A stretch of DNA of 64,000 nt from Frigoribacterium sp. PvP032 (GTDB taxonomy: Bacteria; Actinomycetota; Actinomycetes; Actinomycetales; Microbacteriaceae). The notes under the pieces are model-generated. The model saw only the letters and a list, made by a program, of their open reading frames with translations. It had not been told where the DNA came from and did not search any database. Where the stretch lies: assembly GCF_017833035.1 (NCBI RefSeq), contig NZ_JAFIBM010000001.1, forward strand, positions 1,922,001-1,986,000, given 5' to 3'. Positions 25,599 through 33,653 of the stretch are shown one piece after another (position 1 is the stretch's first letter; every line of letters begins with the position of its first letter). Made by a program: the position numbers and the translations under genes.

Positions 25599-26516
25599 GT
25601 GACCACCCTGGCGGAGACCGTTCCCCAGGCCTCCGTCACCCCCGACGGCGCCGTGCCCACGAGGGCACGGCGCCGTCCGGCGGCGTGGTGGGGGCTCACG
25701 CCGTTCGTGCTGTACGTGCTCGCGTTCCTCGTGCTGCCGTGCCTGCTCGCGCTCGGCACCGGCCTCGTCGACGGCGACGGCCGCCCCACCCTGTCGAACC
25801 TGACGGCGCTCGGCGACCCCGTCGTGCTCCGCACCTTCGCCAGCTCGTTCCTCGTCTCCGGCGTCACCGCCGTCGGGGGAGCGGTCGTCGGCGCCCTCGT
25901 GTGCTGGGGCCTCACCGCCCTGCGACCCGACGGGCTCGTCCGCAGCCTCGTCGACGGCGCCGCCAGCGTGCTCGCCCAGTTCGGCGGCGTGATGCTCGCC
26001 TTCGCCTTCACCGCGACCATCGGCATCCAGGGCGTCGTCACGCAGCTGTTGCTGACCCGTGCGGGCGTCGACATCTTCGCGGGCGGGGCGTGGATCTACG
26101 AGGTCCCCGGCCTGTTGCTGCCCTACCTGTACTTCCAGGTGCCGCTGATGGTGATCACCTTCATGCCCGCGGTCACCGGCCTCAAGCCCCAGTGGCAGGA
26201 GGCGGTGGCCACCCTCGGCGGGACCGCCCGCCAGCACCTGCTCCGCGTCGTCGTCCCGGTGCTGGCGCCCGCCTTCGCCGGCAGCCTGCTCCTCCTCTTC
26301 GCCAACGCGTTCTCGTCGTACGCGACCGCCGCGGCGCTGATCAGCCAGGGCTCGCAGATCGTGCCGCTGCAGATCCGCGCGGCCCTGGTCAGCGAGACCG
26401 TGCTCGGCCGGGAGAACGTCGCGGGCGTGCTCGCCCTCGGGATGGTGCTCGTGATGGTCGTGCTCATGGTCGGCTACTCGCTGCTGCAGCGCCGCACCGA
26501 CCGGTGGACGCGATGA
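25599..26516 (+). CDS. ABC transporter permease, subunit 1
   Basis: Inner-membrane permease of 305 residues with about six hydrophobic segments. The EAA loop that contacts the ATPase is EAVATLGGTARQHLLRVVVP in the C-terminal half. A cytoplasmic N-terminus of about 25 residues precedes the first helix (WWGLTPFVLYVLAFLVLPCLLALG). The GTG start lies two bases after the binding-protein stop. It resembles PotB/ThiP-type permeases and pairs with the next gene. Confidence 0.9.
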   Translation: MTTLAETVPQASVTPDGAVPTRARRRPAAWWGLTPFVLYVLAFLVLPCLLALGTGLVDGDGRPTLSNLTALGDPVVLRTFASSFLVSGVTAVGGAVVGALVCWGLTALRPDGLVRSLVDGAASVLAQFGGVMLAFAFTATIGIQGVVTQLLLTRAGVDIFAGGAWIYEVPGLLLPYLYFQVPLMVITFMPAVTGLKPQWQEAVATLGGTARQHLLRVVVPVLAPAFAGSLLLLFANAFSSYATAAALISQGSQIVPLQIRAALVSETVLGRENVAGVLALGMVLVMVVLMVGYSLLQRRTDRWTR

Positions 26517-27376
26517 GCGCGGTCGGCCGCCGCACGACCCGCGGCAGGGGTCCCGGCGCCGCGTCGCCCGCCGCCCGCCGCGCCGCCCTCGTCGTCATCG
26601 GCCTCGTCTTCGCCCTGCCGATCGCCGCCATGGTCGCCTTCTCGCTGCGGAGCGCCGACGGCACCGGCCACGACCTCGGCCACTGGCTGGCCCTGGCCGA
26701 CCCGGAGAACGGCCGCGCCTACCGCAACCTCGTCGAGGGCGTGACGAACAGCCTGGTGCTCGCGGTCGTCACCGCGGTGGTCGTCCTCGTGATGCTCGTG
26801 CCGGCCATGGTGCTCGTCCACCTGCGGTACCCGCGGCTGTCACGCGTGCTCGAGTTCGTCTGCCTGGTGCCGATCACGGTCCCGGCGATCGTGCTCGTCG
26901 TCGGGCTCGCGCCCGTCTACTCGGTCGTGGCGCGCCTCCTCGGCTCGGGGGCCTGGACGCTCGCACTCGCCTACGGCGTGACCGTCTTGCCCTACGCCTA
27001 CCGGGCCGTGCAGTCGGACCTCGCGGCGACCGACCTGCGCACCTTGACCGAGGCGTCGCGCACCCTCGGCTCGAGCTGGCTCGTGACGCTGGTGCTCGTC
27101 GTCGTGCCGAGCCTCCGGCGCGGGCTGCTCGCCGCGGCCTTCATCACCGTGGCCGTCGTGCTCGGCGAGTACACGATCTCGTCCCTGCTCAACCGCGTCA
27201 CCCTGCAGACCTCGCTCGTGCAGATCAGCCGCAGCGACCCGTTCGCCGCCGTCATCGTGGCCCTGCTCGCGCTCGCCTTCGCCTTCGTGCTGCTCGTCGT
27301 GATGGGCCGGGTCGGCTCGATCGGCACAGCCCGCCCCGCCGCTCCCTCCACCACCTCCCGGAAGGCCCTCTCGTGA
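26513..27376 (+). CDS. ABC transporter permease, subunit 2
   Basis: Second permease of the importer, 287 residues, starting with ATGA overlap. Hydrophobic segments begin at AALVVIGLVFALPIAAMVAF; the EAA loop is LTEASRTLGSSWLVTLVLVVVP, followed by two more helices. It resembles PotC/ThiP C-half permeases. With the first permease it should form the heterodimeric channel. The C-terminus is a short polar tail (TARPAAPSTTSRKALS). Confidence 0.9.
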   Translation: MSAVGRRTTRGRGPGAASPAARRAALVVIGLVFALPIAAMVAFSLRSADGTGHDLGHWLALADPENGRAYRNLVEGVTNSLVLAVVTAVVVLVMLVPAMVLVHLRYPRLSRVLEFVCLVPITVPAIVLVVGLAPVYSVVARLLGSGAWTLALAYGVTVLPYAYRAVQSDLAATDLRTLTEASRTLGSSWLVTLVLVVVPSLRRGLLAAAFITVAVVLGEYTISSLLNRVTLQTSLVQISRSDPFAAVIVALLALAFAFVLLVVMGRVGSIGTARPAAPSTTSRKALS

Positions 27377-28458
27377 CCGCCACCCTGCCTGAGCGGCCCG
27401 CCGCCGCCGCCTCCTCGACGTCGACCGTCCCCGTCGGCGCGGCCGTCGCCTTCCGCTCCGTGGTGAAGGAGTACGCGGGTCACCGTGCACTCACCGGCTT
27501 CGACCTCGACCTCGGCGCCGGCGAGCTGGTCGCACTGCTCGGGCCGTCCGGCTGCGGCAAGACCACGGCGCTCCGCAGCCTCGCCGGGCTGGAGGCCGTC
27601 ACCAGCGGGAGCGTCTCGATCGACGGCCGCGACGTGGTCGGCGTGCCCACGCACCGCCGCGACGTCGGGATGGTGTTCCAGGCGTATTCGCTGTTCCCGC
27701 ACCTCACGGTGCAGCAGAACGTCGAGTTCGGGCTGCGGATGCGGCGCGTGGCCCGGGGCGAGCGCGCGCGGCGCGCCGCCGAGATGCTCGACCTGGTCGG
27801 GCTCGGCGACCTGGGCGCCCGGTACGCGCACCAGCTCTCCGGCGGCCAGCAGCAGCGCGTCGCGCTCGCCCGCGCCCTCGTCACCCGGCCGCGCGTGCTG
27901 CTGCTCGACGAGCCGCTCAGCGCCCTCGACGCGAAGGTGCGCGTGCAGCTGCGTGACGAGATCCGTCGCATCCAGCACGAGCTCTCGATCACGACGCTGT
28001 TCGTCACCCACGACCAGGAGGAGGCGCTGGCGGTGGCCGACCGGGTGGCCGTCATGCGGGCCGGCGGCATCGAGCAGATCGGCGCGCCTGAGGAGCTCTA
28101 CGCGACGCCTGCCACGCAGTTCGTCGCGGAGTTCGTCGGGACGAGCAACCGGCTGCGCTCAGAGGTCGTCTCGGGGCGCGTGCGCCTGCCAGGGGGAGAG
28201 GTGCCGGCGGTCGGCGTCTGCGCGGACGGCCCGGTCTGGGCCTACGTCCGGCCGGAGGACGTGGTGTTCGCGGACCGCGGGCTGGCCGGCACGGTCGAGC
28301 AGGTGTCGTTCCGCGGGGCCACCGTGCGGAGCGTCGTGCGGACCACCGGCGACGTGCTGATCACGCTCGACCACCGGGCCGACGGACGTCGCGCCGTGGG
28401 CGACGTCGTGTGCCTCGCCATCACGGCACAGGCCGTGGCCGTCGCCGCGATCGACTGA
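27373..28458 (+). CDS. ABC transporter ATP-binding protein with TOBE domain
   Basis: ATPase of 361 residues. Walker A is GPSGCGKTT, the Q-loop is VFQAYSLFPH, the signature is LSGGQQQRVALARAL, and Walker B is VLLLDEPLSALDAKV, with the switch histidine in FVTHDQEEAL. From about residue 255 a TOBE-type domain follows, where many MalK/PotA-class ATPases sense ligand or regulators. A poorly conserved Ala/Ser-rich stretch of about 25 residues comes first. It is the last gene of the operon and is followed by a tandem repeat and a hairpin. Confidence 0.93.
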   Translation: MTATLPERPAAAASSTSTVPVGAAVAFRSVVKEYAGHRALTGFDLDLGAGELVALLGPSGCGKTTALRSLAGLEAVTSGSVSIDGRDVVGVPTHRRDVGMVFQAYSLFPHLTVQQNVEFGLRMRRVARGERARRAAEMLDLVGLGDLGARYAHQLSGGQQQRVALARALVTRPRVLLLDEPLSALDAKVRVQLRDEIRRIQHELSITTLFVTHDQEEALAVADRVAVMRAGGIEQIGAPEELYATPATQFVAEFVGTSNRLRSEVVSGRVRLPGGEVPAVGVCADGPVWAYVRPEDVVFADRGLAGTVEQVSFRGATVRSVVRTTGDVLITLDHRADGRRAVGDVVCLAITAQAVAVAAID

Positions 28459-28462
28459 GCCC

Positions 28463-28514
28463 GCACGGGACCGGCCCGCACCGGACCGGTCCGCACCGGA
28501 CCGGTCCGCACCGG
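28463..28514. repeat. 15-bp tandem repeat downstream of the ABC operon
   Basis: Units are GCACGGGACCGGCCC (28463-28477, degenerate), GCACCGGACCGGTCC (28478-28492), an identical copy (28493-28507) and a seven-base partial copy (28508-28514). Each unit contains the palindrome GGACCGGTCC or a close variant. Confidence 0.9.
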
Positions 28515-28519
28515 GCTCT

Positions 28520-28545
28520 GCCGCGGCGGCGCGTGCCGCCGCGGC
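28520..28545. terminator. Bidirectional terminator hairpin
   Basis: Perfect 11-bp stem GCCGCGGCGGC / GCCGCCGCGGC with loop GCGT between two convergent genes (ABC ATPase and the small minus-strand gene). No T tract; G+C-rich stem. Confidence 0.65.
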
Positions 28546-28551
28546 TGTGGC

Positions 28552-28821
28552 CTAGTCGTTCTTCTTGGTCTTCTTCGTGGCGATCGCGTCCCGCTCGCCG
28601 CGCAGCGACTGCACGGTCTCGGGGTCGAGGAAGTCGACGAACGGGTTCGGCTGACCCGTCTTGTCGGCGACGACCTGCGAGTAGGCCGAGGCGGCCTGGC
28701 GCACCTTCTCCGTGGCCCGGCCCGCGCGCTTGGCGCTGACGGGACGGTCGCTCATCACCTCGCCGTGGTGCTCGAGGGCCTTGACGAGGGACTTGAGGGC
28801 TGCGTCGATCTTCTTGCTCAC
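28552..28821 (-). CDS. Small conserved actinobacterial protein, function unknown
   Basis: 89 residues, strongly charged: SKKIDAALKSLVKALEHHGE, a middle part rich in Ala/Arg (KRAGRATEKVRQAASAYSQVV), and a lysine-rich tail KKTKKND. No membrane segment. It could bind nucleic acid, but no family is recognised. The GTG start was chosen because it begins the conserved-looking helix and lies six bases after a plausible -10 element, implying a leaderless message; there is no ribosome binding site. Confidence 0.7.
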   Translation of the reverse strand: MSKKIDAALKSLVKALEHHGEVMSDRPVSAKRAGRATEKVRQAASAYSQVVADKTGQPNPFVDFLDPETVQSLRGERDAIATKKTKKND

Positions 28822-28827
28822 GGGGGC

Positions 28828-28855
28828 ATTGTGTCGCACCGAGGTTAACGCGCAA
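28828..28855 (-). promoter_or_regulatory. Promoter of the small minus-strand gene, probably leaderless
   Basis: On the minus strand TTGCGC (complement of 28850-28855) and CACAAT (complement of 28828-28833) are 16 bases apart. The GTG start begins seven bases after the last -10 base, so transcription and translation probably start at the same place. Confidence 0.45.
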
Positions 28856-29014
28856 GTCGACGTCCCCCGGTCGACGTCCGGCGTCCCCCGCCGGCGACGC
28901 CTGTCGATCTCGTCACCGCGGACGAGCGAGATGCTCCCTGAGGACGACGCACCGCCGTGTCGCCGGCTCCTAGCGTCGGGAGGACGCCGACCCACGGCGT
29001 CGGGGGAGGCCGTC

Positions 29015-29836
29015 ATGAGCAGTGCACGATCCGTCGCAGGCAGCCGCGCAGGAGGCGCCGACCGCCTCCTCGAGGCCGGTCGCGACCTCGTCGCGTTCGG
29101 CGTGCAGCAGGCGCTCTCCTGCGCCTTCGCCGTCGCCGTCCTCGCGGGCCTCGCCGTGACGAGCGTCGTCGACGTCGGCCTGCCGCGCTACGACGCGATG
29201 CTCGTCTGGTGCGTGCTCGTCCAGGTCGTCTTCGTCGTGACGCGGCTCGAGACGCGCGACGAGCTCGTCGTGATCTGCCTGTTCCACCTGCTGGGGCTCG
29301 GCCTCGAGGTGTTCAAGGTGGCGGTCGGGTCGTGGTCGTACCCCGAGCCCGGCGTGCTGCGGATCGGCGACGTCCCGCTCTACAGCGGCTTCATGTACGC
29401 GGCCGTGGGCAGCTACGTCTGCCAGGCCTGGCGGCGCCTCGACCTGCGGGTCGACCGGCTGCGGATGCTCCCGACCCTCGCCCTCGCGCTCGCCTTCTAC
29501 GTCAACTTCTTCACGAACCACTGGATCGTCGACCTGCGCTGGGCGCTGCTCGGCGTCGCCGTCCTGCTGCTCGGCCCGAAGGGCGTGACGTTCCGGGTGC
29601 GGGGCCGTGACCGGCGGATGCCCCTGCTCGTGGCCTTCGCCCTGATCGGCTTCTTCATCTGGATCGCCGAGAACGCGGCGACCCTGATGGGCGCCTGGAC
29701 CTACGCGGCCCAGGCCGGCGGCTGGGCGATCGTGCACCCGAGCAAGATCGGGTCGTGGATGGTGCTCATCGTCTTCAGCTTCACGCTCGTGCTGTGGCTG
29801 AAGCAGCGCCGGCCGAGGCAGCGCCGAGCAGGCTGA
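29015..29836 (+). CDS. DUF817 family membrane protein
   Basis: Polytopic membrane protein of 273 residues with about seven or eight hydrophobic segments. Typical DUF817 stretches are HLLGLGLEVFKVAVGSWSYP, IGDVPLYSGFMYAAVGSYVCQAW, FYVNFFTNHWIVDLRWALLG and FFIWIAENAATLMGAWTYAAQ. The family has no known function. Start ATG follows GGGGGAGG. The last 56 bases overlap the convergent coaBC gene. Confidence 0.88.
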   Translation: MSSARSVAGSRAGGADRLLEAGRDLVAFGVQQALSCAFAVAVLAGLAVTSVVDVGLPRYDAMLVWCVLVQVVFVVTRLETRDELVVICLFHLLGLGLEVFKVAVGSWSYPEPGVLRIGDVPLYSGFMYAAVGSYVCQAWRRLDLRVDRLRMLPTLALALAFYVNFFTNHWIVDLRWALLGVAVLLLGPKGVTFRVRGRDRRMPLLVAFALIGFFIWIAENAATLMGAWTYAAQAGGWAIVHPSKIGSWMVLIVFSFTLVLWLKQRRPRQRRAG

Positions 29837-31145
29837 CCACGGCGTCGAGCAGGGCGCGCGCCGTGTCCGCCTTGGTGCCGCTCGACTCGCCGACGACCGT
29901 GCCGTCCCGGCCGAGCAGGACCGCCACCGACTCGTCCCTGCCGAAGCCCTCGGCCCAGCCGACCTGGTTGAGCACGAGCAGGTCGGCGGGCTTGCGGGCG
30001 ACCTTGCGACGGCCCAGGGCGATGAGGTCGTCCCGCCCGGTCGAGGTCTCGGCGGCGAAGCCCACGACGACCTGGCCCTCCCGGCGGCGCGCGACGAGGC
30101 CGGCCAGCACGTCGACGGTGCGCACCAGGTCGAGGGTGAGGCGGTCGCCCGCGTCGTCCTTCTTCAGCTTGGCGTCGGCGACGGAGGCGGGCGTCCAGTC
30201 CGCGACGGCGGCCGCCATCACGAGGACGTCGGCCGACTCGGCCGCGGCGGTCGTCGCGACGTCGAGCTCGGCCGCGGTGCCCGCGGTCCGCACCTCGGTG
30301 CCGGGCAGCTGCGCGACGGCGGCGGCGACGTCGTCGTCGACGTGAGCTGCGACGAAGACGACACGGGCCCCACGGGCCGCGGCCTCTCGGGCGACCGCGA
30401 GCCCCTGCTTGCCGCTCGAGCGGTTGCCGAGCCAGCGCACCGGGTCGAGGGGCTCGCGGGTGCCCCCGGCCGTGACGACGACGACGCGACCGGCGAGGTC
30501 GCGACTGGCCAGGTCGCGACCGGCCAGGTCACGCTGCCGCGCCTCCTCGGCCCGGCCCACGACGACCGCGAGCGCCGCGTCGACGATGACGTCCGGCTCG
30601 CTCAGACGCCCGGGGCCGCTGTCGCCGCCGGTCAGCGGGCCGTCGTCGGGGCCGACCACGACGACGCCCCGCGCCCGGAGGAGGGCGACGTTGTCCGTCG
30701 TCGAGGCCGCCTGCCACATCTGCGTGTGCATCGCCGGCGCGACGACGAGCGGCGCCGTGCTCGCGAGGACGGTCGTGCCGAGCAGGTCGTCGCTCAGCCC
30801 GTGGGCGAGCTTCGCGAGGGTGTGCGCGGTCGCCGGGGCGACGACGATCAGGTCGGCCTGCTGGCCGAGGGCGACGTGGCGCACCTGGGCGACGTCGTCG
30901 AAGACTGAGGTGTGCACCGGGTTGCGGCTGATCGCCTCGAGGGTGGGGGCGCCCACGAAGCGGAGCGCCGCCTCCGTGGGGACGACGTGCACGTCGTGGC
31001 CGCGCAGCACGAGCTCGCGCACCACGGAGACGGCCTTGTAGGCGGCGATGCCGCCGCAGATGCCGACCACGACGGTCAGGCGCCGGGCGTCGTCGGCCCC
31101 GGGGGAGGACTGGCTGGCGGCCGTGGTCTCGGCGGTGTCGGTCAC
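29781..31145 (-). CDS. coaBC: Bifunctional phosphopantothenoylcysteine decarboxylase/synthetase
   Basis: Makes 4'-phosphopantetheine in coenzyme A synthesis, 454 residues. The N-terminal flavoprotein CoaC half shows VVGICGGIAAYKAVSVVREL, HTSVFDDVAQVRHVALG (active histidine), VVAPATAHTLAKLAHGLSDD and APAMHTQMW. The CoaB half starts at VVVTAGGTREPLDPVRW with NRSSGKQG, MAAAVADW, KLKKDD and VVGFAAETS. A tandem repeat (AGRDLASRDLAGR) forms the linker. GTG start is followed by about 20 non-conserved residues. It is a core gene, usually near rpoZ or priA; here it overlaps a convergent gene. Confidence 0.95.
   Translation of the reverse strand: MTDTAETTAASQSSPGADDARRLTVVVGICGGIAAYKAVSVVRELVLRGHDVHVVPTEAALRFVGAPTLEAISRNPVHTSVFDDVAQVRHVALGQQADLIVVAPATAHTLAKLAHGLSDDLLGTTVLASTAPLVVAPAMHTQMWQAASTTDNVALLRARGVVVVGPDDGPLTGGDSGPGRLSEPDVIVDAALAVVVGRAEEARQRDLAGRDLASRDLAGRVVVVTAGGTREPLDPVRWLGNRSSGKQGLAVAREAAARGARVVFVAAHVDDDVAAAVAQLPGTEVRTAGTAAELDVATTAAAESADVLVMAAAVADWTPASVADAKLKKDDAGDRLTLDLVRTVDVLAGLVARRREGQVVVGFAAETSTGRDDLIALGRRKVARKPADLLVLNQVGWAEGFGRDESVAVLLGRDGTVVGESSGTKADTARALLDAVVSLLGAASAGAASATARA
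30486..30530. repeat. 15-bp tandem repeat inside coaBC linker
   Basis: Three adjacent units, GCGACCGGCGAGGTC, GCGACTGGCCAGGTC and GCGACCGGCCAGGTC. In the minus-strand protein they encode repeated (A/S)-G/R-R-D-L type pentapeptides between the CoaC and CoaB domains, keeping the frame. Confidence 0.88.
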
Positions 31146-31252
31146 GGTGGAGCCCCTCGTCGGTCGGCCGCCGAGCTCGTGCCCGTCGGCGGGTAGCGTT
31201 GCAGCCACCACGATGCCGCATCCCGACGGATCGTGTCGGAGGAGGCAGCACC

Positions 31253-31999
31253 GTGTGCACCGTCGTCGTGTCCGTCGCCCCCGGGGCCGAGTGGCCGGTG
31301 GTGTTCCTCGGGCTCCGCGACGAGTCCGCCGACCGCCCCTGGGATCCGCCCGCCGCCTGGTGGCCCGAGCTCGGCGACCGCGTCGAGGGCGTGCACGACC
31401 GCGAGGCAGGGGGAGCCTGGCTGGCCACGGCGACCGGGCCGGCCCGCGCCTCCGTCGTCCTCAACCGGCGTGAGCAGCCGCCGGTGCCCACCGGGGGCTG
31501 GCGCACCCGCGGGTCGCTCCCGCTCGAGGCCGCCGCGGCCGGACGACTGCCGACCGGACGTCCCGCGACCCGCACCTTCAACCTCCTCTCGGCCGACGCC
31601 TCCGGCGCGGTGCACACGAGCTGGGACGGCGACCGGCTCGAGACCGTGCCGCTCTCATCGGGGGTGCACGTGCTCACGCACGGGGCTCCCGACGACGACT
31701 CGGTTGCCCGGGTGGCGCGCTGGCTGCCGCTGTTCCGCGGTGCCGCCGCACCGGTCGGCCCGCTGCCCGAGCACGACGAGGGCAGCTGGCGGCCGTGGCT
31801 CGACCTGCTCCGCGAGAGCAGCACGCTGCCGCTCTCCGACGAGGAGGCGCTGGTCAGGGCCGACCTGCTGCAGGGCACCTGGTTCGGCTCCCTCTCGCTC
31901 AGCCTCGTAGCGCTCTCCGCCGACCGCGTCGCCCACGAGCACCTGCGGCTCGACACCGGCTCGGGCGTCGACCTGCCGGGTGCGCTCGCCGGCCGCTGA
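31253..31999 (+). CDS. NRDE/TANGO2-family protein
   Basis: 248 residues beginning M-C-T-V-V-V-S, which places a cysteine at position 2 as in the NRDE (DUF833/TANGO2) family, whose fold resembles N-terminal nucleophile hydrolases. An FLGLRDE stretch replaces the usual NRDE motif, and WLATATG, VVLNRRE and FNLLSAD follow as family-like segments. The function of the bacterial family is unknown. Start GTG has GGAGGAGG upstream. It is divergent from coaBC. Confidence 0.82.
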   Translation: MCTVVVSVAPGAEWPVVFLGLRDESADRPWDPPAAWWPELGDRVEGVHDREAGGAWLATATGPARASVVLNRREQPPVPTGGWRTRGSLPLEAAAAGRLPTGRPATRTFNLLSADASGAVHTSWDGDRLETVPLSSGVHVLTHGAPDDDSVARVARWLPLFRGAAAPVGPLPEHDEGSWRPWLDLLRESSTLPLSDEEALVRADLLQGTWFGSLSLSLVALSADRVAHEHLRLDTGSGVDLPGALAGR

Positions 32000-32119
32000 G
32001 CCCCCCTGCCGATGCTCCGGAGGCGTCATGCGACGACACCGGGAATCACGGCCGCGACTGCGCGGTTAGGGTCGGAGGCCCGGCAGACCCGGGCAGCTCA
32101 TCGACCAGGAAGATCACCC

Positions 32120-32986
32120 GTGACGTTCTCGACTCCTCGCCTCTCCCGCACGACCCGGCTCCTCGCCGTCGGCGTCGTCTCCGCCGCGGCCCTGCTGCTG
32201 ACGGCGTGCGCTCCCGCCTCGACCGACGACGTCGTCTCGCAGACCGGGGACGCCACGGCGGACACCAGCGCGGCGAAGAGCCTCTCCGACATCCAGGACG
32301 CGGGCGTGCTCGTCATCGGCACGGAGGGCACCTACCAGCCCTTCACCTACCACGAGGGCGGCTCGGGGGCCCTGACCGGCTACGACGTCGACGTGGCCAC
32401 GGCCGTCGCCGAGAAGCTCGGCGTCGACGCGAGCTTCCAGGAGACGCAGTTCGACGCCCTGCTCGCCGGGCTCGACGCTGGCCGCTTCGACGTCGTCGCG
32501 AACCAGATCTCGATCACCGACGAGCGCGAGGCGACCTTCGACTTCTCGACGCCGTACACGGTCAGCCGCGGCGTCGTCGTGACGGCCGCCGACGACACCT
32601 CGATCACGTCGCTCGCCGACCTCGCGGGCAAGACGACCGCGCAGTCGCAGTCGAGCAACTTCTACGACACCGCGAAGGACGCCGGCGCCGACGTGCAGGT
32701 CGTCGAGGGCTGGGCCCAGTCGGTCGCCCTCGTCGAGCAGGGGCGAATCGACGCCACGGTCAACGACGAGCTCACCTTCCTCGACTACGTCAAGACCAAC
32801 CCCGACCAGGCGGCGGCGATCAAGATCGCGGCGACGACCGACGACGTGTCCCGCTCTGCTCTCGTGACGACCAAGGGCAGCGACGACCTCGTGCAGGCGA
32901 TGGACGACGCCCTCGCCGAGCTGAAGGCGGACGGCACCCTCGCGCAGATCTCCGACAAGTACTTCGGCCAGGACGTCAGCGAGTAA
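32120..32986 (+). CDS. Amino-acid ABC transporter substrate-binding lipoprotein
   Basis: Family-3 binding protein of 288 residues. The signal ends in lipobox LTAC with C30. The periplasmic-binding fold starts at SLSDIQDAGVLVIGTEGTYQPFTYHE; QFDALLAGLDAGRFDVVANQISITDEREATFDFSTPY is the classical ligand-contact region of polar amino-acid binders. GTG start with AGGAAG upstream. The genetic context with sulfur genes suggests cystine or another sulfur amino acid, but residues for ligand choice were not tested. Confidence 0.92.
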   Translation: MTFSTPRLSRTTRLLAVGVVSAAALLLTACAPASTDDVVSQTGDATADTSAAKSLSDIQDAGVLVIGTEGTYQPFTYHEGGSGALTGYDVDVATAVAEKLGVDASFQETQFDALLAGLDAGRFDVVANQISITDEREATFDFSTPYTVSRGVVVTAADDTSITSLADLAGKTTAQSQSSNFYDTAKDAGADVQVVEGWAQSVALVEQGRIDATVNDELTFLDYVKTNPDQAAAIKIAATTDDVSRSALVTTKGSDDLVQAMDDALAELKADGTLAQISDKYFGQDVSE

Positions 32987-32987
32987 C

Positions 32988-33653
32988 GTGCAGTCCTCAC
33001 TCGACCTCTTCGGCCGGGCATTCTGGCCGATCGCGTCGGGTGCCCTGGTCGCCTCGATCCCGCTGGCCCTCGCCTCCATGGCGATCGGTCTGGTCATCGC
33101 CCTCGTCGTGGCGATGATGCGGTTGTCGGGGCGCGCCTGGCTGTCCGGGCTGGCCCGGTTCTACACGTCGGTGATCCGGGGCACGCCGCTGCTGGTGCAG
33201 TTGTTCGTCGTGTTCTACGGGCTGCCATCGATCGGCGTCCGGCTCGACCCGTGGCCGAGCGCGATCATCGCCTTCTCGTTGAACGTCGGCGGCTACGCGG
33301 CCGAGGTGATCCGGGCGGCGATCCTCTCCGTGCCCAAGGGCCAGTGGGAGGCGGCGCACACGATCGGCATGTCGCGTCCCCTGGCGCTGCGGCGCATCAT
33401 CCTGCCGCAGGCGGCCAGGGTCTCGGTGCCGCCCCTGTCGAACACGTTCATCAGCCTCGTCAAGGACACCTCGCTCGCGAGCGTCATCCTCGTCGTGGAG
33501 CTGTTCCGGCAGGCCCAGCAGATCGCGACCGTGTCGAACCAGTTCCTGCTGATCTACCTCGAGGCGGCCCTGATCTACTGGGTGATCTGCCTCGTGCTGT
33601 CGTTCGGACAGGACGCCCTCGAGAAGCGATTGGACCGACATGTCGCCCGCTGA
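32988..33653 (+). CDS. Amino-acid ABC transporter permease
   Basis: Permease of 221 residues of the HisMQ/TcyB type, with four or five hydrophobic segments. RGTPLLVQLFVVFYGLP is the family signature, and GQWEAAHTIGMSRPLALRRIILPQA is the EAA loop. The GTG lies one base after the binding-protein stop region (TAACGTG). A single permease implies a homodimeric channel. It overlaps the ATPase gene by 14 bases. Confidence 0.94.
   Translation: MQSSLDLFGRAFWPIASGALVASIPLALASMAIGLVIALVVAMMRLSGRAWLSGLARFYTSVIRGTPLLVQLFVVFYGLPSIGVRLDPWPSAIIAFSLNVGGYAAEVIRAAILSVPKGQWEAAHTIGMSRPLALRRIILPQAARVSVPPLSNTFISLVKDTSLASVILVVELFRQAQQIATVSNQFLLIYLEAALIYWVICLVLSFGQDALEKRLDRHVAR

Noticed and set aside
28463-28514. 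CRISPR-like array
   Set aside because: The 15-base units are directly adjacent with no spacers and no cas gene is present.
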